Positions 1-7,980 of a DNA stretch of 64,000 bases are shown one piece after another. Under the pieces are notes generated by a model that did not search any database, had not been told where the DNA came from, and was given only the letters and a program-made list of their open reading frames with translations. Numbering within the stretch: the first letter of the stretch is position 1; every line of letters starts with the position of its first letter. Where the stretch lies: assembly GCA_964545875.1 (NCBI GenBank), contig CAZJHH010000005.1, positions 169,838-233,837 of the forward strand, read 5' to 3'. A program made the position numbers and the translations under genes. The DNA is from DAIPKP01 sp964545875. Lineage in GTDB: Bacteria; Synergistota; Synergistia; Synergistales; Aminiphilaceae.

Positions 1-725
1 TAGGTGCCGATTTTGTTCGCCACGTCTCCCCGGGCGGTGATTCGGTCCGCCCCCACGATAACCGCGGCGATCTTCTTCCGAGCCATGAGAAAGGCTCCCA
101 TGCCGTCGGTAATGAGGGTTACGGGAATGGCATCCTCCTCCAGCTCCCAGAGGGTAAGACGGGCACCCTGAAGAACCGGCCGGGTTTCATCCGCATACAC
201 CTGGATTTTTTTACCCTCCTCCACGGCACTCCGGATAACCCCCAGAGCCGTGCCGTGTCCCGCCGTGGCGAGAGCCCCCGCATTGCAGTGGGTAATCACG
301 CTTCCCTCCGCCGGAAGCAGGGCGGCCCCCCATCTCCCCATGGCACGGCACGATTCGAGATCTTCCGTAAAAATGGCCCGGGCCTCCCGAAGAAGCTCTT
401 CCGCAAGCACCGAGGGCTCCGCATTCTTTGCCACCCTCCCCATGCGTTCCAAGGCCCAGAAAAGGTTCACCGCCGTAGGTCGGGTTCCGGCCAGTCGTTC
501 CGAGGCGGCGAAAACCGCTTCCTTCCCCCGGGGAGCTTCAAGGACCATGCCGTAAGCCGCTGCAATTCCTATGGCCGGAGCCCCCCGAACCACCATGGTC
601 TCGATGGCCAGGGCCACATCTTCCGCGGTATTACATGAAAAAAAACGGACCTCCTCGGGGAGCGTCCGCTGATCGAGGAGAACAAGGGCGTTCTTCCTCC
701 ATTCTATGGTCTGAGGCAAAGCCAT
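1..725 (-). CDS. mtnA: S-methyl-5-thioribose-1-phosphate isomerase, C-terminus outside window
   Basis: MtnA converts methylthioribose-1-phosphate to methylthioribulose-1-phosphate in the methionine salvage pathway. The N-terminal 241 codons are visible. They contain the family signature VVRGAPAIG, the THCNAG block with the catalytic cysteine, the ADETRP motif and GADRI with the catalytic aspartate. The ATG at 725 follows the xseA stop (730-732) by four bases, so the gene is probably translated in the same operon. The 3' end lies beyond base 1. Homology to eIF2B-alpha-like proteins is expected for the family, but the salvage-specific motifs make the isomerase call firm. Confidence 0.93.
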   Translation of the reverse strand, partial: MALPQTIEWRKNALVLLDQRTLPEEVRFFSCNTAEDVALAIETMVVRGAPAIGIAAAYGMVLEAPRGKEAVFAASERLAGTRPTAVNLFWALERMGRVAKNAEPSVLAEELLREARAIFTEDLESCRAMGRWGAALLPAEGSVITHCNAGALATAGHGTALGVIRSAVEEGKKIQVYADETRPVLQGARLTLWELEEDAIPVTLITDGMGAFLMARKKIAAVIVGADRITARGDVANKIGT

Positions 726-729
726 GGCG

Positions 730-1956
730 TTATCCCTCCAGAAAAGAACTCCCATGAAGTTGAAGAACACAAACTGTGGCGGAACCATCCGCAAAATGAA
801 GATGCACCGTATCCCCTTCCCCGAGCTGTTTCACCGAGGCGAGGGGCCTTCCCTCGGGGGTGGTGCAGAAAACGTATCCCCGGGAAAGAATCTTCCGGGG
901 AGCATTCGCCTCCAAACGCTCTTCCGTTCTCTGTATCGTTTGTACCGCATCTTCCAGAGAACGGGCAAAGGCCCGGAAAAGACGTTTTTCGAGCTGCTCC
1001 TCCCGGCTTGCCTCCCGGGGGAAAATCCCGCGGGCAAAGCGTTCGTAGAGAGTTTTCGCCGCATGTTCCGTCTTCAGGCGGCTTCGCTCCATCCGGGAAC
1101 CCCAAAGTGATCCGAGATGCTTTCCATACTGCCCCAGGGAGATAAGAAGTTCTTCCCGATCCGGAAAGAGAAATTCCGCCGCCGCCGAAGGAGTCGGGGC
1201 GTGAGCATCCGCCGCGAGATCCGCCAGAGAGAGATCTCGCTGGTGCCCGATGCCGGTAACCAGGGGAACCGGAGAAAGCCGGAGAGCCCGTACGAGCTCC
1301 TCCTCATCGAAGGGGGAAAGTTCGTCCTTGGCTCCTCCTCCCCGGACAAGCATGGCGGCCTGTAAATCCGGAAGAGAGCGCAACACCTCCAAAGCCCGGA
1401 TAACGCTCGACACGGCTCCGGCACCCTGAACGAGGGCGGGAAGCACGTAGAGCCGGCTTCGGGGAAAACGCCGCTTTGCCACCGCCACCACATCCCGCAC
1501 CGCCGCACCGCCGGGAGCGGTGATAATCCCCACATGCTCGGGAAAAGAGGGAAAGGGGCGCTTTATTCGGGGATCGAAAAAACCCTCTTTGCGGAGTTTT
1601 TCCTCCACCATCGCCCGGGCCCGGGCTTTGGCCCCCTTACCGAGGGGAAGAATGCGCCTCGCATAGAGCTGATAGGAGCCTCGGGGAGGATAGACCCCGA
1701 TACGCCCCTCCACGAAGACCTCGTCTCCTGCCAGGGGAGAGTAGGCCTGACGCCAGGCATCTCCTTTGAAGAGAACTCCCGGGAGCACCGCTTCTTCATC
1801 TCCCAGGGTAAAGTAGGTATGGCCGCTTCGATGGCGGTGAATTTCCCGGATTTCTCCGCGCACGATAAGATTCTGAAGAGGGACGGAGCTTTCCAGGAGT
1901 AGTGATATCTGTCGGGTGACCTCTCCTACCGAGAGGGGAGATTCGGTTCGTTCCAT
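730..1956 (-). CDS. xseA: Exodeoxyribonuclease VII large subunit
   Basis: Large subunit of exonuclease VII, which degrades single-stranded DNA into oligonucleotides. The protein has 408 residues, normal for XseA. Residues about 8-100 form the OB-fold (LSVGEVTRQI through VRGEIREIHRHRSGHTYF), followed by the catalytic domain with VGIITAPGGAAVRDV and the conserved VTGIGHQRDLSLADLAADA segment. The C-terminal helical region is rich in Arg and Glu. The ATG at 1956 lies inside the end of nusB (31-bp overlap), suggesting translational coupling. No xseB-like small-subunit gene is visible beside it. Confidence 0.95.
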   Translation of the reverse strand: MERTESPLSVGEVTRQISLLLESSVPLQNLIVRGEIREIHRHRSGHTYFTLGDEEAVLPGVLFKGDAWRQAYSPLAGDEVFVEGRIGVYPPRGSYQLYARRILPLGKGAKARARAMVEEKLRKEGFFDPRIKRPFPSFPEHVGIITAPGGAAVRDVVAVAKRRFPRSRLYVLPALVQGAGAVSSVIRALEVLRSLPDLQAAMLVRGGGAKDELSPFDEEELVRALRLSPVPLVTGIGHQRDLSLADLAADAHAPTPSAAAEFLFPDREELLISLGQYGKHLGSLWGSRMERSRLKTEHAAKTLYERFARGIFPREASREEQLEKRLFRAFARSLEDAVQTIQRTEERLEANAPRKILSRGYVFCTTPEGRPLASVKQLGEGDTVHLHFADGSATVCVLQLHGSSFLEG

Positions 1957-2462
1957 GCCGAAGAAGACACCTCCCCGGAAGACGGAGAATCCTTTTCCCC
2001 CTCACCTTCAGAACCGGTTTCCTCTCCCGATGCCTTTTCAGCCTCGAGAAAACGGACGATCTTTCCCAGAACGCCGTTCACGAATCGCCCGGAATCTTCG
2101 GTACCAAAGAGTTTGGCCAGCTCCACGGATTCCGAGATGGCCACCGCCAGGGGCACCGATTTGGAGAGCACCCCCTCGAAGAGGGCCAGACGAACCGCCA
2201 TGAGATCCACCCGAACCATCCGTTCGGGGCGCCATTTCACGATATATGCCCGGAGAAGGTAATCCACCTTCTCCTGGTTTTCACAAACTCCCTTGATGAG
2301 GAACAGGGCGTACTCACGTACCTCCTGGGGCTCCTCTTCGTAGGGGAGCATCCCCAGGGCCGCCTCGGGAGTGTTATCGGGATTCGCCGAAAGGGCATAA
2401 AGCACCTGAAGGGCGATCTCCCGGGCTCGCCGGCGCCTCTGGGGAAGCTGGGGATTCTTCAA
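1926..2462 (-). CDS. nusB: Transcription antitermination factor NusB
   Basis: NusB binds boxA RNA with S10 (NusE) and promotes rRNA antitermination. The 178-residue protein begins with the basic, helical RRRRAREIALQVLYAL segment typical of NusB and ends in an acidic Ser/Glu-rich tail longer than the usual ~140-residue family. The start is a TTG at 2462 preceded by GAGGAG. The adjacent xseA overlaps the 3' end by 31 bp. The order membrane protein, nusB, xseA resembles the nusB-xseA pairing seen in many bacteria. Confidence 0.92.
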   Translation of the reverse strand: MKNPQLPQRRRRAREIALQVLYALSANPDNTPEAALGMLPYEEEPQEVREYALFLIKGVCENQEKVDYLLRAYIVKWRPERMVRVDLMAVRLALFEGVLSKSVPLAVAISESVELAKLFGTEDSGRFVNGVLGKIVRFLEAEKASGEETGSEGEGEKDSPSSGEVSSSAWNEPNLPSR

Positions 2463-2469
2463 GGTCTCC

Positions 2470-2955
2470 TCATCCCTTCAGAAAACGCCGACACCATTTA
2501 TAGGCTCGGTGTCCCCATTCTCCGAGGGCAAGGCGGGAAAGGCCGTATCCCAGGCATCCCCAGAAAAGGGCGTAGAGAGTTTTCAAAAAACCGAATAAGA
2601 AAAATGCCGCGCCTCCTGCGAAAACCGCCGCCCAGAAAAGGGGGTGCCGTACGACCTGCCTGCCCAGATGGGGAGAAAAAGACCCCGTCTGTCCCCAGGT
2701 AACGAAAACCTCCCGAAATCCCAAGGGACGGAGAAGTCGTTTGAGATCCTCCGCCACCTGGTTCAATCGTTCATCCTCACGAAGAAAAGACCTTCCGGGA
2801 TATCCCAACTGTACATTCAGCGCATTCTGATCGTCCCAAAGGGAGATGTTCTCGCACCGATACCCCTCGGGAAGAATCTGTTCCATCAGGTGAAAGAGGC
2901 TTCTTTCGGAAACCCACAGCTTCCCCGACGTTGATTGTTTCCAGTAAAGGAACAT
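2470..2955 (-). CDS. Hypothetical membrane protein downstream of Asp23
   Basis: I do not recognise this 161-residue protein. Its N-terminal ~100 residues are soluble and acidic. Residues about 105-145 form two hydrophobic helices (WAAVFAGGAAFFLFGFL and TLYALFWGCLGYGLSRLAL), and the tail is basic. It sits between an Asp23-family gene and nusB. In Firmicutes Asp23 is tethered to the membrane by AmaP, so an anchor role is possible, but the helix position (C-terminal rather than N-terminal) does not match AmaP. I chose the ATG at 2955 because a longer frame upstream would run through the terminator hairpin at 2977-2996. Confidence 0.6.
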   Translation of the reverse strand: MFLYWKQSTSGKLWVSERSLFHLMEQILPEGYRCENISLWDDQNALNVQLGYPGRSFLREDERLNQVAEDLKRLLRPLGFREVFVTWGQTGSFSPHLGRQVVRHPLFWAAVFAGGAAFFLFGFLKTLYALFWGCLGYGLSRLALGEWGHRAYKWCRRFLKG

Positions 2956-2969
2956 AGGTCTCACCCCGC

Positions 2970-2996
2970 AAAAAAAAGCCGGACCATGGCCCGGCT
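2970..2996 (-). terminator. Intrinsic terminator after the Asp23 gene
   Basis: On the minus strand the arms AGCCGGG and TCCGGCT form a 7-bp stem (one G-U pair) around CCATGG, followed by eight U residues. It lies between the Asp23 gene and the membrane-protein gene and should separate or attenuate their transcription. Confidence 0.75.
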
Positions 2997-3013
2997 CGCC
3001 TGGTTCATCCACA

Positions 3014-3571
3014 CTACTCGGTCTTTTCCTCCGCGGTTTCCACAGGGGGATGAGGCTGCACATCTTCATGATGCAGAGGCTCTACCTTTTCCTCCGTGGG
3101 CTCCTCGATCTTTTCCGGAACTTCGTGAAGATGGATTCCCTGAACAAAGACGTTAACATACTTTACCCGATATCCCGTAAACTTTTCGAGATGGGTTTTC
3201 ACCGCTTCCTGCACTTCCCAGGCCACATCGGGAATACGCAATCCATATTTAACGGAAATATAGGTATCCACCATAATGGTGGGCGGAGTACCGTCATCCA
3301 CGTTCACCCGGACTCCTCCGGAAGTTTTTCTTCCCAGCCCGAAGGAGGCAAGGGCACTCCCTCCGGCGGGACGCACTCCCTCGAGGGAGTGAAGAGCCTG
3401 TCCCGCAAGCTGCAGAATCACCTCTTCCGAAATTTTTACCTCTCCATCCGCAAGTCCCTTGCCGTCCACAGAAAGACCTCCGTCCTTTTCCGAGGTAAAA
3501 CTCTCTCCTCCGTTTGCTTCAAACTCTTCCGTCATACCTTTTTTCTCAAACGCCTTATTCTGTTCCGTCAC
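3014..3571 (-). CDS. Asp23/Gls24 family envelope stress-response protein
   Basis: The 185-residue protein contains the Asp23 core: EVKISEEVILQLAGQAL, then VNVDDGTPPTIMVDTYISV, GLRIPDVAWEVQEAV and the terminal VKYVNVFVQGIHL. In Gram-positives such proteins associate with the membrane and respond to envelope stress or alkaline shock; the role here is inferred. An acidic, His-rich tail follows the domain (PLHHEDVQPHPPVE). The start is taken as GTG at 3571 because GGAGG lies 8 nt upstream; ATG at 3535 is the alternative. It follows the zinc-ribbon gene by 23 nt and ends before an intrinsic terminator. Confidence 0.82.
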   Translation of the reverse strand: MTEQNKAFEKKGMTEEFEANGGESFTSEKDGGLSVDGKGLADGEVKISEEVILQLAGQALHSLEGVRPAGGSALASFGLGRKTSGGVRVNVDDGTPPTIMVDTYISVKYGLRIPDVAWEVQEAVKTHLEKFTGYRVKYVNVFVQGIHLHEVPEKIEEPTEEKVEPLHHEDVQPHPPVETAEEKTE

Positions 3572-3594
3572 ACCAAGAACCTCCTCTCCAGGGG

Positions 3595-3900
3595 CTATCC
3601 TTTCCGCTCTTCCTCCGGGGGCAGAGGATAGGCTTCCCCACATTCCGGACACAGAAGATGATCTTCCGGACCGTACGCTTCCCGTTTAAAAAAGAACTGT
3701 TCCCCACAGTTGGAACATATAAAAACTCCATAGGCCTCCCCGGGAGGGGAGGCGGAAAGAGATTCATTTCCTCCGAGGCAAGCCACAAGATCCCGGAGCC
3801 ATGCCTTCTGTTCCGGAGAAAACGAAAGTTTTTCCAGGCGCTCCGCTAAATCATGCAGATTCGGCCCGGGAGTTTTTTGAGAAATTTCACGAGCCTCCAA
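3595..3900 (-). CDS. Small zinc-ribbon protein
   Basis: This 101-residue protein has two CxxC pairs (CSNCGEQ and CPECGEAY, about residues 63-90), which form a rubredoxin-like zinc ribbon preceded by a helical N-terminal half. I do not recognise a specific family. It starts at TTG 3900, five bases after efp, and its 3' end is followed closely by the Asp23 gene, so the three probably form one transcript. Zinc ribbons of this size often bind nucleic acid or protein partners; nothing in the sequence shows which. Confidence 0.7.
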   Translation of the reverse strand: MEAREISQKTPGPNLHDLAERLEKLSFSPEQKAWLRDLVACLGGNESLSASPPGEAYGVFICSNCGEQFFFKREAYGPEDHLLCPECGEAYPLPPEEERKG

Positions 3901-3904
3901 GGAG

Positions 3905-4480
3905 CTATCCCTTTTTGACTCTCTCCAGGTACTCTCCGGTACGAGTATCCACCACTACCCTCTCTCCCACATTGATGAACATGGGCACCGTCACGGTAAG
4001 TCCCGTCTCCAGGGTGGCAGGCTTGCCTCCTCCGGAAACGGTATCGCCCTTGAATCCCGGATCCGTCTCCACCACCTGGAGCTCCACGGACTTGGGAAGG
4101 CCCAGGGCCATGATGCGTCCCTCGAACATCTCCAGAGCCACTTCAAGATTATCCGTAAGGTAGTTCACCGCATTCCCGAGAACTTCCCGGGGAATATAGA
4201 GCTGGTCGTAGCTCTCCATATCCATGAAAATGTAGCTATCCCCGTCCTGATAGAGATACTGGGCAGGCTTCTCTTCAAAAATAATCCGCTCGAAACGCTC
4301 CCCGGAACGAAAGGAATTTTCCACGATGGAACCGGAAACAAGATTGCGAAGCTTGGTTTTTACGATAGCCCCGCCCCGCCCCATTTTGTGATGCTGACAA
4401 TCGAGAATCTCCCATATTCCATCCTGCCACCGAATCTTCATGCCTCCATGAAAATCGCTTGTATCCACTACCTGAGCCAT
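3905..4480 (-). CDS. efp: Elongation factor P (Arg-type tip)
   Basis: EF-P rescues ribosomes stalled at polyproline stretches. At 191 residues it has three OB-like domains: the KOW-like N-domain, the middle domain (PAQYLYQDGDSYIFMD) and the C-terminal domain with GLPKSVELQVVETDPG. The tip of loop I reads KMGRGGA, so residue 35 is Arg (CGG at 4376-4378) where most EF-Ps carry a modifiable Lys. Arg at this site is known in EarP-rhamnosylated EF-P of some Proteobacteria, though there the local context is different (SGRNA). Whether it is modified here is unknown. The gene follows pilQ by about 50 bp. Confidence 0.95.
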   Translation of the reverse strand: MAQVVDTSDFHGGMKIRWQDGIWEILDCQHHKMGRGGAIVKTKLRNLVSGSIVENSFRSGERFERIIFEEKPAQYLYQDGDSYIFMDMESYDQLYIPREVLGNAVNYLTDNLEVALEMFEGRIMALGLPKSVELQVVETDPGFKGDTVSGGGKPATLETGLTVTVPMFINVGERVVVDTRTGEYLERVKKG

Positions 4481-4531
4481 GCTACAACCCGCTCCTTCTT
4501 CGACAAAAAATAGTGCTTCGCATTATACCAG

Positions 4532-6274
4532 CTAATAGCCCTGCATTACCAGTTCATTCTGGAGAACCGTCTCTTTCTCTATGGCTCCTTCAGGAACATC
4601 CAGCACGTAGGGCACCACGATGATGGCTACCTCGGTGGTGACGTCGGTCTTGCTGCGCCACCGGAAAATCTCTCCCAGCAGGGGAAGATCCCCGAGAATG
4701 GGAAATTTGGTTTCGTTTTCGGATTTGTTGTGCGAAAAGAGGCCTCCGATAACGAAGGGCTCTCCGTTGCGCACCCGGATTCGGGTATCCACCTCCCGAG
4801 AAGCTTTTTCGGGAAAGAGGGCGGATCCGCTCTGTTTGAACGTAACGGTACCAGTGGAGACCTTGATTTCCAGATTGATCATGTTTTCCCGGCCGATGGT
4901 GGGAAGAAATTCCAGAGTGGGACCCGCTTCCACATCTCCGTAGGTGGGATTTCCCGCCTCGTCCTTTCCGGAAATGTATTTGGTCTGGGTGGTAAGCTTG
5001 ATGGAGGCCTTTTCTCCCGCCACCGCAATCACCGAAGGCCGGGCGAGGATTTCTCCTTTATCCTCCTTCACCAGGGAGTTGAGCCCCGCGTCGAGCATCC
5101 GCATGGTGTTCGACGTTATATTGTCTACATCCAGTCCTTCCGGAATGGGAATGATGCCGTCCTCATCCTTATCGGGATCGTAGAGATCCACCAGGTTCGT
5201 ATCGATGTAACCCAAGGTGCCTCCTCCAGCACCGTAGGCGAAGTACCAGTGCTTGTACACTCCCGAAATGACCGCTTCCAGAGAATCGCTGTTGTCGTTT
5301 TTGGTCTCCACGATGCGGGCCTGGATCATCACCTGTTTTCCCGGATGATCCACCCGCTGGAGGATACGCTCCACCTCGAAAAGCTTCGAAGGCGAGGCGG
5401 TGACGTAAAGCTCTCGAAGACGCTCGTCCACGGTAATCCTCTCCACCCGGGCAAGATCCTTGACGAGAGCCGCCACCTTGGCGGGATCTCCATAGGCCAC
5501 CCGATAGCTCTGGGTGACTTCCTTTCCCAGAGTCCGGGCCAGATCCGTGTCCCGGCCGATGAGGAGGGTCTTTCCCATCACCGCATAGCGGATATCATAC
5601 ATGCGCATGAGATACGAAAAGGCATCCCGCAGGGGAACGTGCTTCAGGCTGAGCGTCACCGGCGTGTCCGGCGTGGAAGGATCGCAGATGATGTTCATTT
5701 CCATGGTTTTCGCGAGCATGCGGAAAACGTCCCGCAAATCCGCCCCCTGAAGCTCCAGGGTCACGGGAGTACGGTTCGCCAGAGGATCCAGGGAAGAGTA
5801 CGCCTGCTGGGGAGGTGTCACCAGGGGAACTCCCGAAGAAGCCCGGTCCTTGAGAGAAAGTTCGAGCACCAGCTTGTTCGCCGGGGGAGTTCCCCGAAGG
5901 TTCTTGAGCAGCAGGGCATCCTCGGTCTCCACCTTCATGACCAGCCCCCGGGCTTCCTGATCTATGGAGATACGCCGCACCAGGGGGAGACGATACTCTT
6001 TCTCCCATCGTCCCGAGGGGAGGGATACGTTATAAAAAAAGAATTCCAATTCGTTGGGCCGCTCCCGGCGCAACTCAGGCCGGGGAAGGGAGGTTCCCGT
6101 AATTTCCACCGTCACCAGGCCGTCTCCCACCTGGTGCACCGTAAGTCCCCCCAGAACGGGCATGTCGAGAAGGGGATCCGCTCCCTCTCCCGAAAAAGCT
6201 CCCGGGCACAGAAGAAATATTCCCGCAAAAAAACAGAGTATGATTTTTCGCACCGTACCGCTTCCTCTCCTCAT
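4532..6274 (-). CDS. pilQ: Type IV pilus secretin PilQ
   Basis: Outer-membrane secretin through which the type IV pilus exits. The 580-residue protein starts with a hydrophobic signal segment (KIILCFFAGIFLLCPGAFSG). It has an N-terminal AMIN-like region, an STN/N0 domain (LELQGADLRDVFRMLAKTM), an N1 domain around residues 245-310 (VERILQRVDHPGKQVMIQAR) and the C-terminal secretin domain (FPILGDLPLLGEIFR and TEVAIIVVPYVL). The start is uncertain: ATG at 6274 gives the listed frame, but GTG at 6253 has better upstream GGAG/AGGAAG sequence. It closes the pilMNOPQ-type cluster and is followed by efp. Confidence 0.9.
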   Translation of the reverse strand: MRRGSGTVRKIILCFFAGIFLLCPGAFSGEGADPLLDMPVLGGLTVHQVGDGLVTVEITGTSLPRPELRRERPNELEFFFYNVSLPSGRWEKEYRLPLVRRISIDQEARGLVMKVETEDALLLKNLRGTPPANKLVLELSLKDRASSGVPLVTPPQQAYSSLDPLANRTPVTLELQGADLRDVFRMLAKTMEMNIICDPSTPDTPVTLSLKHVPLRDAFSYLMRMYDIRYAVMGKTLLIGRDTDLARTLGKEVTQSYRVAYGDPAKVAALVKDLARVERITVDERLRELYVTASPSKLFEVERILQRVDHPGKQVMIQARIVETKNDNSDSLEAVISGVYKHWYFAYGAGGGTLGYIDTNLVDLYDPDKDEDGIIPIPEGLDVDNITSNTMRMLDAGLNSLVKEDKGEILARPSVIAVAGEKASIKLTTQTKYISGKDEAGNPTYGDVEAGPTLEFLPTIGRENMINLEIKVSTGTVTFKQSGSALFPEKASREVDTRIRVRNGEPFVIGGLFSHNKSENETKFPILGDLPLLGEIFRWRSKTDVTTEVAIIVVPYVLDVPEGAIEKETVLQNELVMQGY

Positions 6275-6276
6275 CT

Positions 6277-6867
6277 CTATTGCAACAGGGGAAGGGTGAT
6301 CTTTTCCCTGGACCATTGTACCACCACCCCGTTTCCGGAAATCTTGAGAACCTTACCCAGGCCGCCCCCGAAGGAATGGCCTTCCTCTACCACGATGCCT
6401 CCTCCCTCGCTCTCGATATCCATGAGGGCGGTTCTTTTATTGCCCACGATAAATATGGCCCGCACGGTCATGTAGGGAGGAAGAATTTCGGGAACCATGG
6501 CTGCGGCGGAAGATGTGGAGGAGGCGGGACCGCTCTTGGGAACATCCGCCTTGTAGGGCTCCCGGGAGATGGCGAGAATCACCCGGGCATATTCCCGGCT
6601 GTGTTTCCGGTAGAGCATGATCTGCCGAAAATCCCGATCCGTCTCCTGAAGCCGGGTTTCCTCGGCGGCGATATCCACGGGCGCATCCCTCTCCGAGGGG
6701 CGCGCGGCCTTTCTGCCGTTGTAAAGGAGATACGTGTAGTATCCCTGAGCACCGGTGGCTCCGATGAGAAAGAGAAAAACCAGAAAAAGCGCCATCTTCC
6801 TCCGGGGGCTATCCCCCCGGAGCCATCCCCAGAAACCCGGAGATTCCGGAAGAAACTCTTGAGCCAT
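6277..6867 (-). CDS. PilP-position pilus assembly protein
   Basis: This 196-residue protein has one transmembrane helix near residues 24-45 (MALFLVFLFLIGATGAQ), a linker, and a C-terminal beta-rich segment (MTVRAIFIVGNKRTALMDIE onwards). It lies between PilO and PilQ, exactly where pilP is found in pilMNOPQ clusters. The C-terminal fold could correspond to the PilP/GspC homology region that contacts the secretin. Sequence similarity to canonical lipoprotein PilP is not obvious: there is no lipobox. The 3' end is close to the pilQ start, and its ATG overlaps the pilO stop. Confidence 0.7.
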   Translation of the reverse strand: MAQEFLPESPGFWGWLRGDSPRRKMALFLVFLFLIGATGAQGYYTYLLYNGRKAARPSERDAPVDIAAEETRLQETDRDFRQIMLYRKHSREYARVILAISREPYKADVPKSGPASSTSSAAAMVPEILPPYMTVRAIFIVGNKRTALMDIESEGGGIVVEEGHSFGGGLGKVLKISGNGVVVQWSREKITLPLLQ

Positions 6868-7397
6868 TACGGAGCCTCCCTTCGTACCCGGGTTTCCAGG
6901 AGGGTGGTCCCGGAAATTCTTCCCGAGGGTTCAAACTTTACGGAGAAAGACTGCATACGCACGATCTCCTCCATGGTACGCCACCCCGCTATTCCCTCCA
7001 GAACCTGATAATAGGGGCCCGTAAACTGCACCGTAGCGGTAAGCATGTCTCCCTTGCTCACCACGGTGGAGGTGATGCTCACCTTCTCCACTCCCACCTC
7101 GGTAAGCTGTTTTTCCACGTTGGAGAGAAACGCCACCTGATCCTGGGGAAATTTGACGGGCTGCCGGGAGAGACTTGCGAGAATACGTTTATACACCTGC
7201 AGAAGGGCTTCGTCGGTTTTTACCGCATGCTTCACGCTGCGTTCCTGACGCTGCACGCTCTCCTGACGTTTCTGTACATCCTGAAGAGTCGTGAAGAGGT
7301 AGTAGTGTCCTCCTCCGACTCCGCCGAGGAAAACCAGCACCATCAGGGTAGAAAAAAACTTGCGGAAGGATTCGGACCGGGCAAATTCGAAAGCCAT
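6867..7397 (-). CDS. pilO: Type IV pilus inner-membrane protein PilO
   Basis: A PilO-like alignment-complex protein of 176 residues. One transmembrane helix lies at residues ~16-35 (LMVLVFLGGVGGGHYYLF). It is followed by a coiled-coil stretch rich in Gln, Arg and Glu (residues 36-75) and a ferredoxin-like periplasmic domain (VEKQLTEVGVEKVSITSTVV, then VQFTGPYYQVLEGIAGWRTM). PilO pairs with PilN and bridges PilM to PilP/PilQ. The gene follows pilN by one base and overlaps the next gene by one, so the cluster is translationally coupled. Confidence 0.82.
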   Translation of the reverse strand: MAFEFARSESFRKFFSTLMVLVFLGGVGGGHYYLFTTLQDVQKRQESVQRQERSVKHAVKTDEALLQVYKRILASLSRQPVKFPQDQVAFLSNVEKQLTEVGVEKVSITSTVVSKGDMLTATVQFTGPYYQVLEGIAGWRTMEEIVRMQSFSVKFEPSGRISGTTLLETRVRREAP

Positions 7398-7398
7398 C

Positions 7399-7980
7399 TC
7401 AGGATCCCTCCTTGGTCAGGGTGACCGCGGTAATGTCGTGGAGGGTACAGTCCAGCACGAAGGAGACCGTTTTGGAGGTTCCCGCTCTGGAGCGGCTTAC
7501 CTTGGGAACCACCACGCTACGGATTATGCTGGCCTCGCCGAGGTTATTGCCGAATTCCACCACATCCGCTTCGGAAAAGGCCTCTCCCTGCATGGACACC
7601 GCATTTTTGGCGATGCTCAGCGAGGTGAGCCAGACCCGGGGAGGAAGAGAGCCTTCCAGGGCCGCAAGAACTTCCAGAGAGGGAAGCTCTCCCTTGAGAA
7701 GCCCCAGAATGGCTTGATAGTCCTTTTCCTCTTCCTGAAGGCGTCCCAATTCCGTTTTGAGAGCCCGAGCCTGGCGTTCGAGCACCCGCAAACTCTCCTG
7801 GCGGGCCTGGAGAAGCTCCTGATGTTCCCGGAGGCGAAGCCAGGAATATCCCAGGGAGAGAAGGCTGGTTCCCACAAAAAGCACAACTAAAAGGAGAAAG
7901 AGAATCCGCAGAGGATCGGAACCCTTTTTGGTCTTTTCCTGCTGGCGGTACTCCTGGGGGCGAAGGTCAAAGCGCATCAT
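7399..7980 (-). CDS. pilN: Type IV pilus inner-membrane protein PilN
   Basis: This 193-residue protein starts with MMRFDLRPQEYRQQ, a short cytoplasmic N-terminus like the PilM-binding segment of PilN. One membrane helix follows (residues ~25-45), then a coiled coil and a globular C-terminal domain containing LPPRVWLTSLSI, the usual PilN hallmark. The ATG at 7980 overlaps the pilM stop in an ATGA junction, which fixes the start. Together with PilM and PilO it forms the inner-membrane platform of the pilus machine. Confidence 0.87.
   Translation of the reverse strand: MMRFDLRPQEYRQQEKTKKGSDPLRILFLLLVVLFVGTSLLSLGYSWLRLREHQELLQARQESLRVLERQARALKTELGRLQEEEKDYQAILGLLKGELPSLEVLAALEGSLPPRVWLTSLSIAKNAVSMQGEAFSEADVVEFGNNLGEASIIRSVVVPKVSRSRAGTSKTVSFVLDCTLHDITAVTLTKEGS

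Noticed and set aside
4730..6475. Plus-strand open frame of about 580 codons opposite pilQ
   Set aside because: Antisense shadow of the secretin gene; composition is His/Gly/Arg-rich with no domain.
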